A stretch of DNA of 64,000 nucleotides from Marinobacterium stanieri (GCF_900155945.1 NZ_FTMN01000007.1:124001-188000); one strand, 5' to 3'; numbered from the stretch's first letter, positions 54,558 to 63,583 are shown. The notes: a model not told the origin generated them from the letters alone. A program made the numbers and translations.

Positions 54558-55356
54558 TGTAAACTCACACCCTCTTGCCACGCAAACAGTTGGTGCACCT
54601 CTGCCGTCTTATCTCGGCGGCCAGTTCCATTTGGTCAGCACGGGTATTGGCGATGCAGGAAACATCACTGTGAACGCTCAGGAGGTTTTGAGACGTGCCG
54701 ACGTCGTGTTCGGGACCTCCAGCTTGTTGGAGAAATTTGCGGATCTTCTCAGGGGCAAAGAGCTCCATGATGCCGGACACGGTCTCTTCATGGACCTAGT
54801 ACGCAGGGACTATTCGGCTGAGAAAGCGGACATCATGGAGGCCAAAGCCAGACAAACCATTCGGCAAGCTGCCGAGCATGGCAAGCGAATCGCCGTAATT
54901 GATTATGGTGACTCCATGATTTTTGGGCCGCAGGCAGGCTTCATCCAAGAATTCAGAGACCTCAATCCGGTAGTTATTCCAGGTGTATCGAGCTTTAATG
55001 CCGCAAACGCTGCCTTGGCTTGCGATGTCATGAACGGAAGCACGAGCAGATCGGTAATCTTGGCAGCCGCTTATGATGCTCGTGGGGACTATGACGGCAC
55101 CGATACCCTAGAGCGTTTAGCACAGACGGGGTCCACGCTAGTTTTTTTTGCGATGCGCTCAAAGTTCGAGCAACTGACCGAACGTTTGAAGCGTATTCTG
55201 CCCGGCTCAACCCCTCTCGCGGTAGTCTGTCACGCCGGTAGAAGTGAGCAGCATACAATTGTTCTCGCGACACTCGACACCGCTGTCGCAGCACTACAAG
55301 GGCATGAATTGCCATTCGAGCACCTCGTCTATGTAGGTGACTTTCTTTCTTATTAG
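54550..55356 (+). CDS. Tetrapyrrole-methylase-family (CobM/CbiF-like) SAM-dependent methyltransferase
   Basis: 268 residues. The N-terminal half has FHLVSTGIGDAGNITVNAQE, matching the GxGD SAM loop of the TP_methylase fold (PF00590). VIPGVSSFNAANAAL fits the second SAM motif. The C-terminal half (STLVFFAMRSKFEQL, TPLAVVCHAGRSEQHTIVLATL) is close to the precorrin-4 methylase pattern. No corrin or siroheme genes are nearby. AGGA lies 8 bases before ATG 54550. The substrate is unknown; borosin-type peptide N-methylases share the fold but no core-peptide tail is seen. Confidence 0.82.
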   Translation: MTDVNSHPLATQTVGAPLPSYLGGQFHLVSTGIGDAGNITVNAQEVLRRADVVFGTSSLLEKFADLLRGKELHDAGHGLFMDLVRRDYSAEKADIMEAKARQTIRQAAEHGKRIAVIDYGDSMIFGPQAGFIQEFRDLNPVVIPGVSSFNAANAALACDVMNGSTSRSVILAAAYDARGDYDGTDTLERLAQTGSTLVFFAMRSKFEQLTERLKRILPGSTPLAVVCHAGRSEQHTIVLATLDTAVAALQGHELPFEHLVYVGDFLSY

Positions 55357-55548
55357 TGGTTTGTTTGTATAAAGACGTCAACTAATGCCCAGCACGGCTG
55401 GGCTGGATCTCATATTGTTTGCGGCCTGTTAGGGATCGCTCCTTTGGTCCATCGGCTCTAACTCTGGTCACGGTACTGCCCAACGCATAATTAAACCTTG
55501 GTGGTGATCTGTCAGTCATATCGCGAAACTGCTGAAAATGCTGACGTT
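55357..55548. other. Intergenic stretch after the methylase gene
   Basis: No credible gene. A perfect 7-bp stem GCCCAGC-ACG-GCTGGGC (55387-55403) follows the stop codon by 30 bases but lacks a T-run. GCCCAAC at 55475-55485 looks like an integron attC half-site, but no matching partner follows. The repeated leader copy B begins at 55549. Confidence 0.5.
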
Positions 55549-55786
55549 CATGACTGGCAACAGGATTGAAAATCGTTCAGTATCAGAGTTGATACTGATT
55601 GGCCGTTGCTGGGTGCTACGCATGGCAAGATAGTAACATAAGCATGCTCGCTTTCACTGGAACAGAAGCGGTAATAGCTTAAACCAAAATTCGTTTATTG
55701 GATTTATATCGGCTATACCAAGCGACTTCAGAGAGTAGATGTGAGGCGTGCACTGTTATATTTCATGGAAATTTAGGGAAGCAAGA
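55549..55786 (+). repeat. Repeated leader, copy B (before the GNAT gene)
   Basis: Second copy of the leader described at 51363-51599. The identical 18-base core is at 55569-55586 and ends 201 bases before ATG 55787. Confidence 0.7.
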
Positions 55787-56236
55787 ATGATAAGGAAGGC
55801 TACAGAAAGTGATGCAGAAGCGTTCTGCAATATTATCCGCACATCAATTATTGAGCTTTGTGGACCTGATCACCAAGGAAATAAAGAGATCTTGGAGGAT
55901 TGGTTGGAAAACAAAACGGTAGAAAATTGTAAAGCATGGATTATAAATGAAAATTCCAATTCATTTATAGCTGAAAAAAATGGCAATATAGTTGGTGTTT
56001 GTCATATCGGCCATAACGGGCACTTATTTCTGTGTTATGTGTTACCTAGTGTTAAAGGTCTTGGTATTGGTGGAGCGTTGCTTTCAGTAGCTGAGAGGAG
56101 TGTTGTCAACTTGGATTCAAAGCTTATTTTTCTCGAAAGCACCGTAACTGCCAGAGGTTTTTATAAGCACCATGGCTACATTGAAAAAAATAAAGATAAT
56201 AATGATTTGAATTTTTCAAAATTAATCTTGCCATAG
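55787..56236 (+). CDS. GNAT-family N-acetyltransferase
   Basis: 149 residues, markedly A+T-rich. GNAT features: MIRKATESDAEAFCNII at the start, and VLPSVKGLGIGGALLSVAE containing the acetyl-CoA loop (here G-L-G-I-G-G), then FLESTVTARGFYKHHGYIE. AGGGA lies 7 bases before ATG 55787, so I reject the longer frame from 55748. The acceptor is unknown. Such genes are frequent cargo of mobile cassettes and islands. Confidence 0.87.
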   Translation: MIRKATESDAEAFCNIIRTSIIELCGPDHQGNKEILEDWLENKTVENCKAWIINENSNSFIAEKNGNIVGVCHIGHNGHLFLCYVLPSVKGLGIGGALLSVAERSVVNLDSKLIFLESTVTARGFYKHHGYIEKNKDNNDLNFSKLILP

Positions 56237-56331
56237 CAATATATGAATTTTATCTAAAAATCTATTAATATTTATTTCGGATTTCCTCTTCATCTATGGC
56301 TTTTACCATGAAGTTAATAAAGGAGTTTTCG

Positions 56332-56664
56332 ATGCCAGGGAAGTACCCAGATAAAATTCGAACATTGCCCCTATTCGATGGTAGGTTTGATGCTTACAAG
56401 CTTGCAGCACAAGGTACAGATGTATTGTTTGCCTCTTACCAGCCAGGAACCAGTATTCCACCTCACACCCATGACACTGAAAATCACGGTGTGATCATTC
56501 GAGGCGAATTGATTCTTACAATGCAGGGGAAGGTTGAGCGATTTGGCGTAGGAGATTGGTATCATGTGCCGGCAGGGGTTGAGCACGCCGCCTATTTCGA
56601 GCAGGAAACCGACGAAATCGAGTTTTGGTTTGATGTATCAATGCAACAAGATGCGCCACGATGA
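56332..56664 (+). CDS. Cupin-domain protein
   Basis: 110 residues, a single small beta-barrel. Metal-binding His residues are in IPPHTHDTENHGVIIRGELI, with the second motif in GVGDWYHVPAGVEHAAYF. AAGGAG lies 6 bases before ATG 56332; an upstream ATG at 56296 is less likely. Possible dioxygenase or sugar/acid-binding role; not assignable. Last plus-strand gene of the accessory stretch. Confidence 0.85.
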   Translation: MPGKYPDKIRTLPLFDGRFDAYKLAAQGTDVLFASYQPGTSIPPHTHDTENHGVIIRGELILTMQGKVERFGVGDWYHVPAGVEHAAYFEQETDEIEFWFDVSMQQDAPR

Positions 56665-56704
56665 TGAGCTTTACCGTTCTACTAAACAAGCTCACCTGAA
56701 CTTT

Positions 56705-56729
56705 CGGAGCTAATGTCTCCTTTGGGCCA
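56705..56729 (+). repeat. 25-base repeat, copy 2
   Basis: CGGAGCTAATGTCTCCTTTG followed by GGCCA; 22 of 25 bases match 52425-52449. Located 41 bases after the cupin gene. Confidence 0.55.
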
Positions 56730-56853
56730 ATACCGGAAGTGATGGCTGATTGACTTGAGCCTCACTTCCAGCACCACAGCTCATCTGGCTGCAACCCAAC
56801 CATTGACTTACTTCTGCTAAGAAAATCGGATAGCTTGCTCACCCATATCAGGA

Positions 56854-58239
56854 TTAGATCCGCCCTTTCAGGGCCCTGAGAAGACTGCGTACTCCCTCCT
56901 CCAGCACCGGATGGTAATACGGCATGGCAAGCAGTTCATCGACGCCAAGCTTTTGCTGCATGGCCCAGGCCAGAAGGTGTGCCAGATGCTCTGCCTCAGG
57001 CCCCAGAATTTCAGCGCCAAGCAACTGACCACTGCCCTTCTCGGCCCAGATTTTCATAAGACCAAGGTCACGCCCCATAACCTTGGCGCGGGCCTGGTCG
57101 GCAAAATCGAACGAGGCAACGGCAAAGGCGTTGGCGAATGCCTGTTCAATCTGATCGGGTCGCATCCCCACCGTTGCAATCTGGGGGTCGGAAAACACTA
57201 CCGCCAGCGGTACCGTTCTGTCTCCTGCTGCGACATCTGGCCATAGCGCGGCATTGCGGCCAGCAATGGCACCCTCGTCAGAGGCTTCGTGCAGCAGTGG
57301 CAGATAATTATTGGCATCCCCGGCTATAAACAGGTGCTCCGCAGAACACTGGAGTGTGTCGGGATCGAACACCGGTACACCCCGTGCGTCCAGTTCAAGG
57401 CTGGTGTGTTCAAGCCCCAGCTGGTCCACATTGGGACGACGCCCCGTCGCTGCCAGCAGGTATTCAAACTCTTCGGTTAGAGTTTGGCCGCTTTCTCCCT
57501 CGAAACTCACCAACACACCTGATGACGTCTCTTTCACGTCTATCACTTGTGAATCGGGGTCGAGTGGGAACTCACTGCCGAAACAGTTCTGTGCAGCCTG
57601 GCGTATGTCATCGTCACCTATGGGACCTATTGCACCGCCAACACCAAACATGCGCACTCGCACACCCAGGCGGTGTAGTGCCTGTCCCAGCTCAAGGCCA
57701 ATAACACCCGGCCCAAATACGACGACAGACTCAGGCAGAGTATCCAGTTCAAACAGGTCGTCATTTACCAGCAGGCGCTTGCCAGCGGCATTTAAGAAGC
57801 CGGGTATTGCCGGTCGAGAGCCCGTCGCGATCACAATGCGTCCAGCTTCTATCAGCTCTCCGTCAGGAGTTTCCAGCAGGTGGTCTGTTTTGAAACGTAC
57901 GGGCTGTTGCAAAATATCCTCTTCAGAGATGGACTCCATACCCTTGAGTACCTTGCCGACAAAACGATCTCGCATGCCTCGCACGCGCTGCATCACCTTT
58001 TCACCATCAATCTGTATACCACTGGCACTTACGCCAAAGGTATCGGCATGTTGGATGTGCCAGGCAGCATCGGCCGCAGCAATCAGCAGTTTACTGGGCA
58101 TACACCCCACCCGTGCGCAGGTTGTTCCCAGTGGGCCCGGGTCAATCAGCAAGACTGATTGATTATGCCGACGTGCCGTACGATAGGCCGTGAGGCCCGC
58201 GCTGCCGGCACCTATTACCGCTATATCTACCTTGCGCAT
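56854..58239 (-). CDS. Dihydrolipoyl-dehydrogenase-like pyridine nucleotide-disulfide oxidoreductase
   Basis: 461 residues. FAD loop IGAGSAGLTAYRTA at 9-22, redox pair in CARVGCMPSK (41-50), NAD loop VFGPGVIGLELGQAL, second FAD motif LFIAGDANNYLP, and the His-Glu pair in MPYYHPVLEEGVRSLL near the C-terminus. This is the lipoamide dehydrogenase/mercuric reductase/glutathione reductase family. It is not next to 2-oxoacid dehydrogenase genes, so it is probably a stand-alone paralogue. AAGGAG lies 6 bases before the ATG. Confidence 0.87.
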   Translation of the reverse strand: MRKVDIAVIGAGSAGLTAYRTARRHNQSVLLIDPGPLGTTCARVGCMPSKLLIAAADAAWHIQHADTFGVSASGIQIDGEKVMQRVRGMRDRFVGKVLKGMESISEEDILQQPVRFKTDHLLETPDGELIEAGRIVIATGSRPAIPGFLNAAGKRLLVNDDLFELDTLPESVVVFGPGVIGLELGQALHRLGVRVRMFGVGGAIGPIGDDDIRQAAQNCFGSEFPLDPDSQVIDVKETSSGVLVSFEGESGQTLTEEFEYLLAATGRRPNVDQLGLEHTSLELDARGVPVFDPDTLQCSAEHLFIAGDANNYLPLLHEASDEGAIAGRNAALWPDVAAGDRTVPLAVVFSDPQIATVGMRPDQIEQAFANAFAVASFDFADQARAKVMGRDLGLMKIWAEKGSGQLLGAEILGPEAEHLAHLLAWAMQQKLGVDELLAMPYYHPVLEEGVRSLLRALKGRI

Positions 58240-58278
58240 ACAAACTCCTTGTCAGGTTGGCTGCCCGTAACCACAGGC

Positions 58279-58647
58279 TCAGAGCTTCAGGTTGATCCTT
58301 GGTTTTACCTGCACGTCGCCCCGCAAGGCGCAAAACTCCTGTTTACGGCCATCAGGATAGTTGACCTGCACGTTGAACCCCATACCGGGGGCATGGTTAA
58401 GCACCAGTGTCCGGGCCTTGCCCGGCGGGATTCGAAACGCTTGAATACTGGATTGAGTATCAGCACTGCCAAAGTCCAGACTGATCGACTCAATCATGAG
58501 ATCACCGGCATTGTAGAAGGTCACTTCCAGCCCTGTAACCGGACTGGTAAAACGGCCCACTGCCCCGCCTACAAGTAGAGCCAGCAACACACCCAAGAAC
58601 AGTACGCGCCGAACTGAGGCCATTGCCAGTGCATCTGTAATTTTCAT
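58279..58647 (-). CDS. Hypothetical membrane-anchored protein
   Basis: 122 residues with one N-terminal helix (VLFLGVLLALLVGGAVG) and a small periplasmic part rich in beta strands (VTFYNAGDLMIESISLDFG, RTLVLNHAPGMGFNVQV). 39 bases before the oxidoreductase on the same strand, so likely co-transcribed. A possible internal start is ATG 58623. Not recognised. Confidence 0.65.
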   Translation of the reverse strand: MKITDALAMASVRRVLFLGVLLALLVGGAVGRFTSPVTGLEVTFYNAGDLMIESISLDFGSADTQSSIQAFRIPPGKARTLVLNHAPGMGFNVQVNYPDGRKQEFCALRGDVQVKPRINLKL

Positions 58648-58792
58648 TTAACGACATCTATCATTACATTAAACAAATCTAATATAATGATATTTAATAT
58701 GAATTGATAGCCGGTTTTAAGCATCACCCATCGTCACATCACGTGCTGATGCCGTTCGTGCTGGCCAAGTCTACGACTGATCTGAGGGACTT

Positions 58793-59389
58793 ATGTGGGA
58801 TCAACGTTACAACTCTGACACTTACATGTACGGCGAAGCGCCGAATGATTTTTTGGCGCAACAGGCTCACTTGATACCGGAGGGGCCTGTTCTCTGCCTT
58901 GCAGAAGGTGAAGGACGCAACGCAGTGTATTTGGCCAGTCAGGGATACGAAGTGCATGCAGTAGACCAATCCGTGGTCGGGCGCGAAAAGGCACTGCAGC
59001 TGGCATCAAAATCCGGTACCCGTATTCACTACGACATCGGTGATTTGGCACACCTGGAACCCGGCCAGGACCAATGGAGTGGCATCGTTTCCATCTTCGC
59101 TCACACACCTTCAGCGTTAAGACGTGAACTCCATGCCAAGGTGGTTGCTGGCCTGAAACCCGGTGGCGTGCTGATTCTGGAAGCGTTCAGCCCAGATCAA
59201 TTGAGCAGCCCCGGTTTAGGTGGCCCCCGCGACCTCGATATGCTGATGGCTTTGACAGACCTGAAGCAGGAATTTGAAGCACTGGACCTGCAGATAGCCA
59301 GAGAGGTTGTCAGGACGGTTGATGAAGGTGAGCTTCATCAAGGGGAGTGTAATGTGGTTCAGCTGGTTGGGGTTAAAAGGTCACCTTAG
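58793..59389 (+). CDS. Class I SAM-dependent methyltransferase (TehB-like)
   Basis: 198 residues, Rossmann methyltransferase. MWDQRYNSDTYMYGEAPNDFL at the N-terminus, VLCLAEGEGRNAVYLASQG as the SAM glycine loop and EVHAVDQS with the ribose-binding Asp. The opening WDxRY...YGxxPNxFL is shared with TehB and a group of short methyltransferases linked to tellurite or thiol resistance. GGGA precedes the ATG. Single gene. Confidence 0.85.
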   Translation: MWDQRYNSDTYMYGEAPNDFLAQQAHLIPEGPVLCLAEGEGRNAVYLASQGYEVHAVDQSVVGREKALQLASKSGTRIHYDIGDLAHLEPGQDQWSGIVSIFAHTPSALRRELHAKVVAGLKPGGVLILEAFSPDQLSSPGLGGPRDLDMLMALTDLKQEFEALDLQIAREVVRTVDEGELHQGECNVVQLVGVKRSP

Positions 59390-59423
59390 CGTCTTGCTTC
59401 CGGGGTTATTTCATTCAGCACTG

Positions 59424-59633
59424 TCAGCCAGCACGCCGTGATTTGATAAAAGACACGGCGAAGGCTGACACGGCCAGTAATTGGAACAACCAGAACAAGG
59501 GAATAAACCCGAATGGCTCGACCAGAAACCCGTTTTCATCGATGTACGAGCCGATTGCCTTATAGGCTATTAAACAAGCACATCCGCAGATGCTGAACAG
59601 AAATGCCACTAGGTATCGCTTGATTACGCTCAT
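59424..59633 (-). CDS. DUF3955 small membrane protein
   Basis: 69 residues with two membrane helices and the DUF3955 signature YKAIGSYIDENGFLVEPFGFIP between them. GAGG lies 6 bases before the ATG. Function unknown. Confidence 0.78.
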   Translation of the reverse strand: MSVIKRYLVAFLFSICGCACLIAYKAIGSYIDENGFLVEPFGFIPLFWLFQLLAVSAFAVSFIKSRRAG

Positions 59634-59692
59634 TGCTGCCTCGTGACTCAGTATTCAAATCAGAAAATTTCAAGCCTAGCCCTTCGCTCAAG

Positions 59693-60715
59693 TTAGCCTT
59701 CAGAAAGTGCTCGCTTCTCACGGTACATTTTATGATCAGCTATTTTGAGCAACTCTGCGGGCGTTTGGCCATCTTCAGGGAAAAGCGCGTACCCAAAGCT
59801 CGCACTGCTTTTCAGGCTCTGCTCTTCGATTGCAAAAGGCGGCTCAAGTTCAGTACTGATACGATCAATGAGTGTCTCGACACCTTCACGTCCTGTCACA
59901 CTGGGCATTAAGATCACAAACTCGTCTCCGCCAATACGTGCCAGGGTGTCTGCGTCACGAACTTGCTGCTTAAGACGACCCGCTACTCCTTTGAGCAGCT
60001 CATCCCCCATGTGATGACCGTAGGTATCGTTGACCTGCTTGAACCCGTTCAAGTCAATAAACATGACGGCCAAACGCTGCCCGGAACGATATGCCTGAAC
60101 GATTGAATACTCCAGCTTCTCCATAAACTGGTGCCGGTTGGGCAGTTTGGTCAGGGTATCGTGATGTGCCAAAAAGTGGACGGCCTCTTCCGCCGCTTTG
60201 CGATCACTGATATCAGATACCACGTTCAGCGTTGCCGGCATGCCGCCCCAGCTTATCAATACACCTGTTATTTCGATTGGGTAGCTTGTGCCATCCCGCC
60301 TCAAAAACAGGCTCTCGTAACGGCTTGGAGCACCCTGTCCAGCCACACGTCTCATGTAATTTCCCAACATCGTTTCCCGTGCCTCGGGCGCAATCAGCGG
60401 CAGAAATGTATCCAAAGCAAGCAGTGCCGGTTCATCATAGCCGGTCATCTCACACATGCGCTGGTTCACATAGACCAGCCGCTTGTTTTGCACGATGGCG
60501 ATCCCGTCATGGGCATTATCGACCAGATAACGATAGGACTGTTCGCTTTCCTGCAGCTCTGCTCCCTGCTTACGCAGGCGCCGGCTCAACCTTCTATTGG
60601 CAAGTAAAAGCAAAGTAGACACGACAAGCAGTATCAGAATCAGGCTCAACAAAAGCCATGGCGGTAATAGCTGGCTGATCTCAAAGAAAAGATCAGGTGG
60701 TTCGGAAACATTCAT
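59693..60715 (-). CDS. Membrane-anchored PAS-GGDEF diguanylate cyclase
   Basis: 340 residues: one membrane helix (WLLLSLILILLVVSTLLLLA), a PAS domain (YLVDNAHDGIAIVQNKRLVY...) and a GGDEF domain with LAHHDTLTKLPNR, the intact catalytic motif RIGGDEFVIL and SFGYALFPEDG. It should synthesise c-di-GMP. ATG 60715 (GGATG 7 bases upstream) is preferred to TTG 60727. It lies next to lapG-lapD, which respond to c-di-GMP. Confidence 0.88.
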   Translation of the reverse strand: MNVSEPPDLFFEISQLLPPWLLLSLILILLVVSTLLLLANRRLSRRLRKQGAELQESEQSYRYLVDNAHDGIAIVQNKRLVYVNQRMCEMTGYDEPALLALDTFLPLIAPEARETMLGNYMRRVAGQGAPSRYESLFLRRDGTSYPIEITGVLISWGGMPATLNVVSDISDRKAAEEAVHFLAHHDTLTKLPNRHQFMEKLEYSIVQAYRSGQRLAVMFIDLNGFKQVNDTYGHHMGDELLKGVAGRLKQQVRDADTLARIGGDEFVILMPSVTGREGVETLIDRISTELEPPFAIEEQSLKSSASFGYALFPEDGQTPAELLKIADHKMYREKRALSEG

Positions 60716-60836
60716 GGTGACATCCAATGTGTAAGCCTAAATCGTCCTGATACCATTATTACTCAGTAGACGGGCTATTCAAAAATACTGACAGATAATG
60801 GCTCCCCTCATCAGGGCCCTGCCATAAGATGGATTG

Positions 60837-61517
60837 TTACTGCTGAACCCTGCGCTGCAGGTCTGACCAGAGGCCAATTTTTGACGAGCTGCCGGCGCGC
60901 TTACCTGTGCCGCGCTCCTTGGCCAGCCAGAGGCCATCACCGTTGAAGCTGTAAACCGGTATCAGGTCTTTACGCTGGTTGGCAGGCAGAATTCTGGGGT
61001 TGAGGTTGTCGAGTACGAGAGGGATTGTACGGGGCTTGGGAAAGTAGGTCAGCACCATGTGAGCTTCCCCCCAGTTGATCGCTTTTACGTACATGATGCG
61101 CAGACGATCATCGGGAACACCCAACTCACGCAGGGTGAAATACTTGGCGATGGAGTAGTCTTCACAGTCGCCACCATAGGTAGTCAGTTTTTCGAAAGGC
61201 GTGGCCCAGTAATCCTTCACCTTCCAATGCTGTAAATCGGTGTAATACGGCACGCGATTGAAAAAGTCATTCACGATTTTGATCTTGTCATTTTCAGACA
61301 GAGCCTGGTTGCTTTCGACCAGCTTTTTCAACGCCTGCAACCGGAGTACGGCTTCCTTGCCGAACTTGGATTCAACACGTCCCAACAGTGCAGGGCTGAA
61401 CTCAACCAGCCCCTTGGCTGAGACGAATGGCGAAGGCAAGAGCATTAGTGCGCTTAGCAAGAGCGCACCGAGTATGCGTCTGTATGCGGACCGCTGGGGG
61501 CGATGGCAGGTATTCAT
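60837..61517 (-). CDS. lapG: Periplasmic cysteine protease LapG
   Basis: 226 residues with a signal peptide (ALLLSALMLLPSPFVSA). The bacterial transglutaminase-like catalytic triad is visible as Cys in TTYGGDCEDYSIAKY, His in NWGEAHMVLTYF and Asp in LVLDNLNP. LapG cuts LapA-type surface adhesins and releases cells from biofilm unless held by LapD. The start overlaps the lapD stop (ATGA). No LapA adhesin or its type I exporter is in the window. Confidence 0.94.
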   Translation of the reverse strand: MNTCHRPQRSAYRRILGALLLSALMLLPSPFVSAKGLVEFSPALLGRVESKFGKEAVLRLQALKKLVESNQALSENDKIKIVNDFFNRVPYYTDLQHWKVKDYWATPFEKLTTYGGDCEDYSIAKYFTLRELGVPDDRLRIMYVKAINWGEAHMVLTYFPKPRTIPLVLDNLNPRILPANQRKDLIPVYSFNGDGLWLAKERGTGKRAGSSSKIGLWSDLQRRVQQ

Positions 61518-63418
61518 CGGCTGGCCGCTGTCAGTCCAATCTCGCGCACGGCTTCAAGGTCATTGTCTGTTTCGACCGACTCCGCGAGGATATCGACATT
61601 GAGCAGTTCGCCCAGCTCCTTCATGGCCTCAACCAGACGCCGCTTCTCGGGATCGTTGCCAATGTTCTCCGTATAGATACGTGCCAGACGGATATAGTCG
61701 AGACGGAACTGCTTGAGGTTATCCATCGGGATAAAGCGGCTCTCGAAGCGTTTGAGCATTACCTTGGCGCCCAGACGATGCGCAAAGTCGATGAAGCTGC
61801 TGAACGCCTTCAGATCACGGGTAGCACCATAGGCAGTAATGCTGAACGTCAGGTGCTCGGTGGTACTTCGGTCCGCTTCCAGCAAGGGGTACAACTGACC
61901 ACGGAATTCATTACTGGCCAAGGCTGTAAACGAGATATTCACGGCTACAGTATGGCTGACCTGCTCAGTGCAAATGTAGTCGAGTACCCGAGACACGATG
62001 TCCAGATCGAACTCGATGATCCGATCCAGCGTTTCCGCTACGGAAATGAAAGTACCAATAGGCAGCGCCTCGCCCTGCTCATCAAATACCCTGGACATGG
62101 CCTCTTCCAGAACCAGCTGATCATCGTCGAGGTTGTAGGCTCTCATGCCGTAATTAACCTCAACCCTCTGGTTATCAACCACATCGCCGACAAGCTGTTT
62201 CCACTCATCCATGCTGCGCGTATTGGCGCTGTATTCGGTGATGGCGAAGCTGTTCTGGCCAATCAGGCGTGCCTTTTCGTAAGCTTCTGTCGCCGCTGAT
62301 ATCAGCGCTGCGGTGGTACCCTGAGGGTCGAACGCCACGCCACCGATGTGCGCAACGCTGTCCTTATCGTATTCAGCTCCAAGCGCTTCAAGCCGCTTTA
62401 AAATGGCCTTACACAGTGACTCGGCACTGGCCTGGTTCTGGCAGTCGGCAATCAGAATGAATTCGGCACCCACGATGCGGTACAGGAAATCACCGGCCAC
62501 CCCTTCATCCTTGAGCCCGGCACGGGTTTCGTTGACGAAAGATTTGATGAACGTATCAACCTTGTCAGCACTCAGGGTCGCCGCAAGCTTGCCCAGTTCA
62601 TCAATGCGCAGGATAAACAGGTAGCCCTGCTGGCGAGACATGAACCGCTCTTTCATCTCGGTTTCAAATGTTGCCTTGGTTTCAAGACCCGTCAGTTCGT
62701 CTACATGCAGCCGTTTGCCGGTCTCCTCGAGGCGGTTATTCAGGTTGGTGATGACCTTTTCGATCTTGCCGGACATGAGGTTCATCGACTTGGCGACATT
62801 CCGGATTTCGGTGGTCCAGGGCAGTGAATCAATTCGGGCAAAGTCGCCTTCGCCTATGCTCAGGGCCAGCTGGTTGATTTTGTTCAGCGGCCTCAGCACC
62901 AGAAGCAGCATACAGAACAGCAGGATGACAAAGACAGCCAGTACGATGGCTGCAAACATTAGTGAATCCTGGGCCTGCTGCCAGAGTTTCAGGTAGCCAA
63001 GGCCCGGGTGCGTGGTGACGTAGACCGTTCCGCCGACCACCCAACCGGCATCAATTTCCGATTTGGCAGTGGATGTAGTCAGTGGGAACAGTTCGGTAAA
63101 CCACTCGGGCACCTGTTCGAAACGTTTGGGGTTGGTGCGGCTCAGCAGTTCTTCACCATCGATATTTTCCAGCCGTATCTCAAGATAGTAGCCACGGTCA
63201 AAGATGGAGTTGACCATTGTTGAGAGGATGGTGTCGTCTTGATCAAGAATATAGGGGCTAAGCGAGAGCCCGAGAGACGTCGCAGTATCCTGAGCATGTA
63301 CTTCGGACTCTTCCTGAAGGTAGTCGCGGATGTTATTCAGACTGGTGTAGAAGTTTATCGAGAAGATGGCCAGGAACATGGCCGATATCAACAACATCAA
63401 CTGCTTTGAGAGCGTCAT
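61514..63418 (-). CDS. lapD: c-di-GMP receptor LapD (degenerate GGDEF-EAL)
   Basis: 634 residues: membrane helix, periplasmic LapD/MoxY-type domain with DAGWVVGGTVYVTTHPGLGY, second helix, HAMP, a GGDEF domain decayed to VGAEF (RIVGAEFILI) and an EAL domain lacking the EAL triplet. It therefore binds rather than makes or breaks c-di-GMP. When bound it sequesters LapG in the periplasm. AAGGAG lies 7 bases before ATG 63418. Operon with lapG. Confidence 0.94.
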   Translation of the reverse strand: MTLSKQLMLLISAMFLAIFSINFYTSLNNIRDYLQEESEVHAQDTATSLGLSLSPYILDQDDTILSTMVNSIFDRGYYLEIRLENIDGEELLSRTNPKRFEQVPEWFTELFPLTTSTAKSEIDAGWVVGGTVYVTTHPGLGYLKLWQQAQDSLMFAAIVLAVFVILLFCMLLLVLRPLNKINQLALSIGEGDFARIDSLPWTTEIRNVAKSMNLMSGKIEKVITNLNNRLEETGKRLHVDELTGLETKATFETEMKERFMSRQQGYLFILRIDELGKLAATLSADKVDTFIKSFVNETRAGLKDEGVAGDFLYRIVGAEFILIADCQNQASAESLCKAILKRLEALGAEYDKDSVAHIGGVAFDPQGTTAALISAATEAYEKARLIGQNSFAITEYSANTRSMDEWKQLVGDVVDNQRVEVNYGMRAYNLDDDQLVLEEAMSRVFDEQGEALPIGTFISVAETLDRIIEFDLDIVSRVLDYICTEQVSHTVAVNISFTALASNEFRGQLYPLLEADRSTTEHLTFSITAYGATRDLKAFSSFIDFAHRLGAKVMLKRFESRFIPMDNLKQFRLDYIRLARIYTENIGNDPEKRRLVEAMKELGELLNVDILAESVETDNDLEAVREIGLTAASR

Positions 63419-63583
63419 CGAAAGACTCCTTTTTCATGCAGCCCACGCACAGGAACTGACACTGACCAAACGCTCGCCAGCAGGATTGGTCTTCGTACAT
63501 TTTGCAATGCGAAACGGATTCAGCTTAGTCCAGAGTTTCCGAATGTAAAAGCAAGCATTCTGCGATAACACAGCAGATAGGTT

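Noticed and set aside
55475-55548. Integron attC-like half-site GCCCAAC
   Set aside because: No GTTRRRY partner follows within the expected distance and no integrase is present; similar checks near the other repeats also failed.
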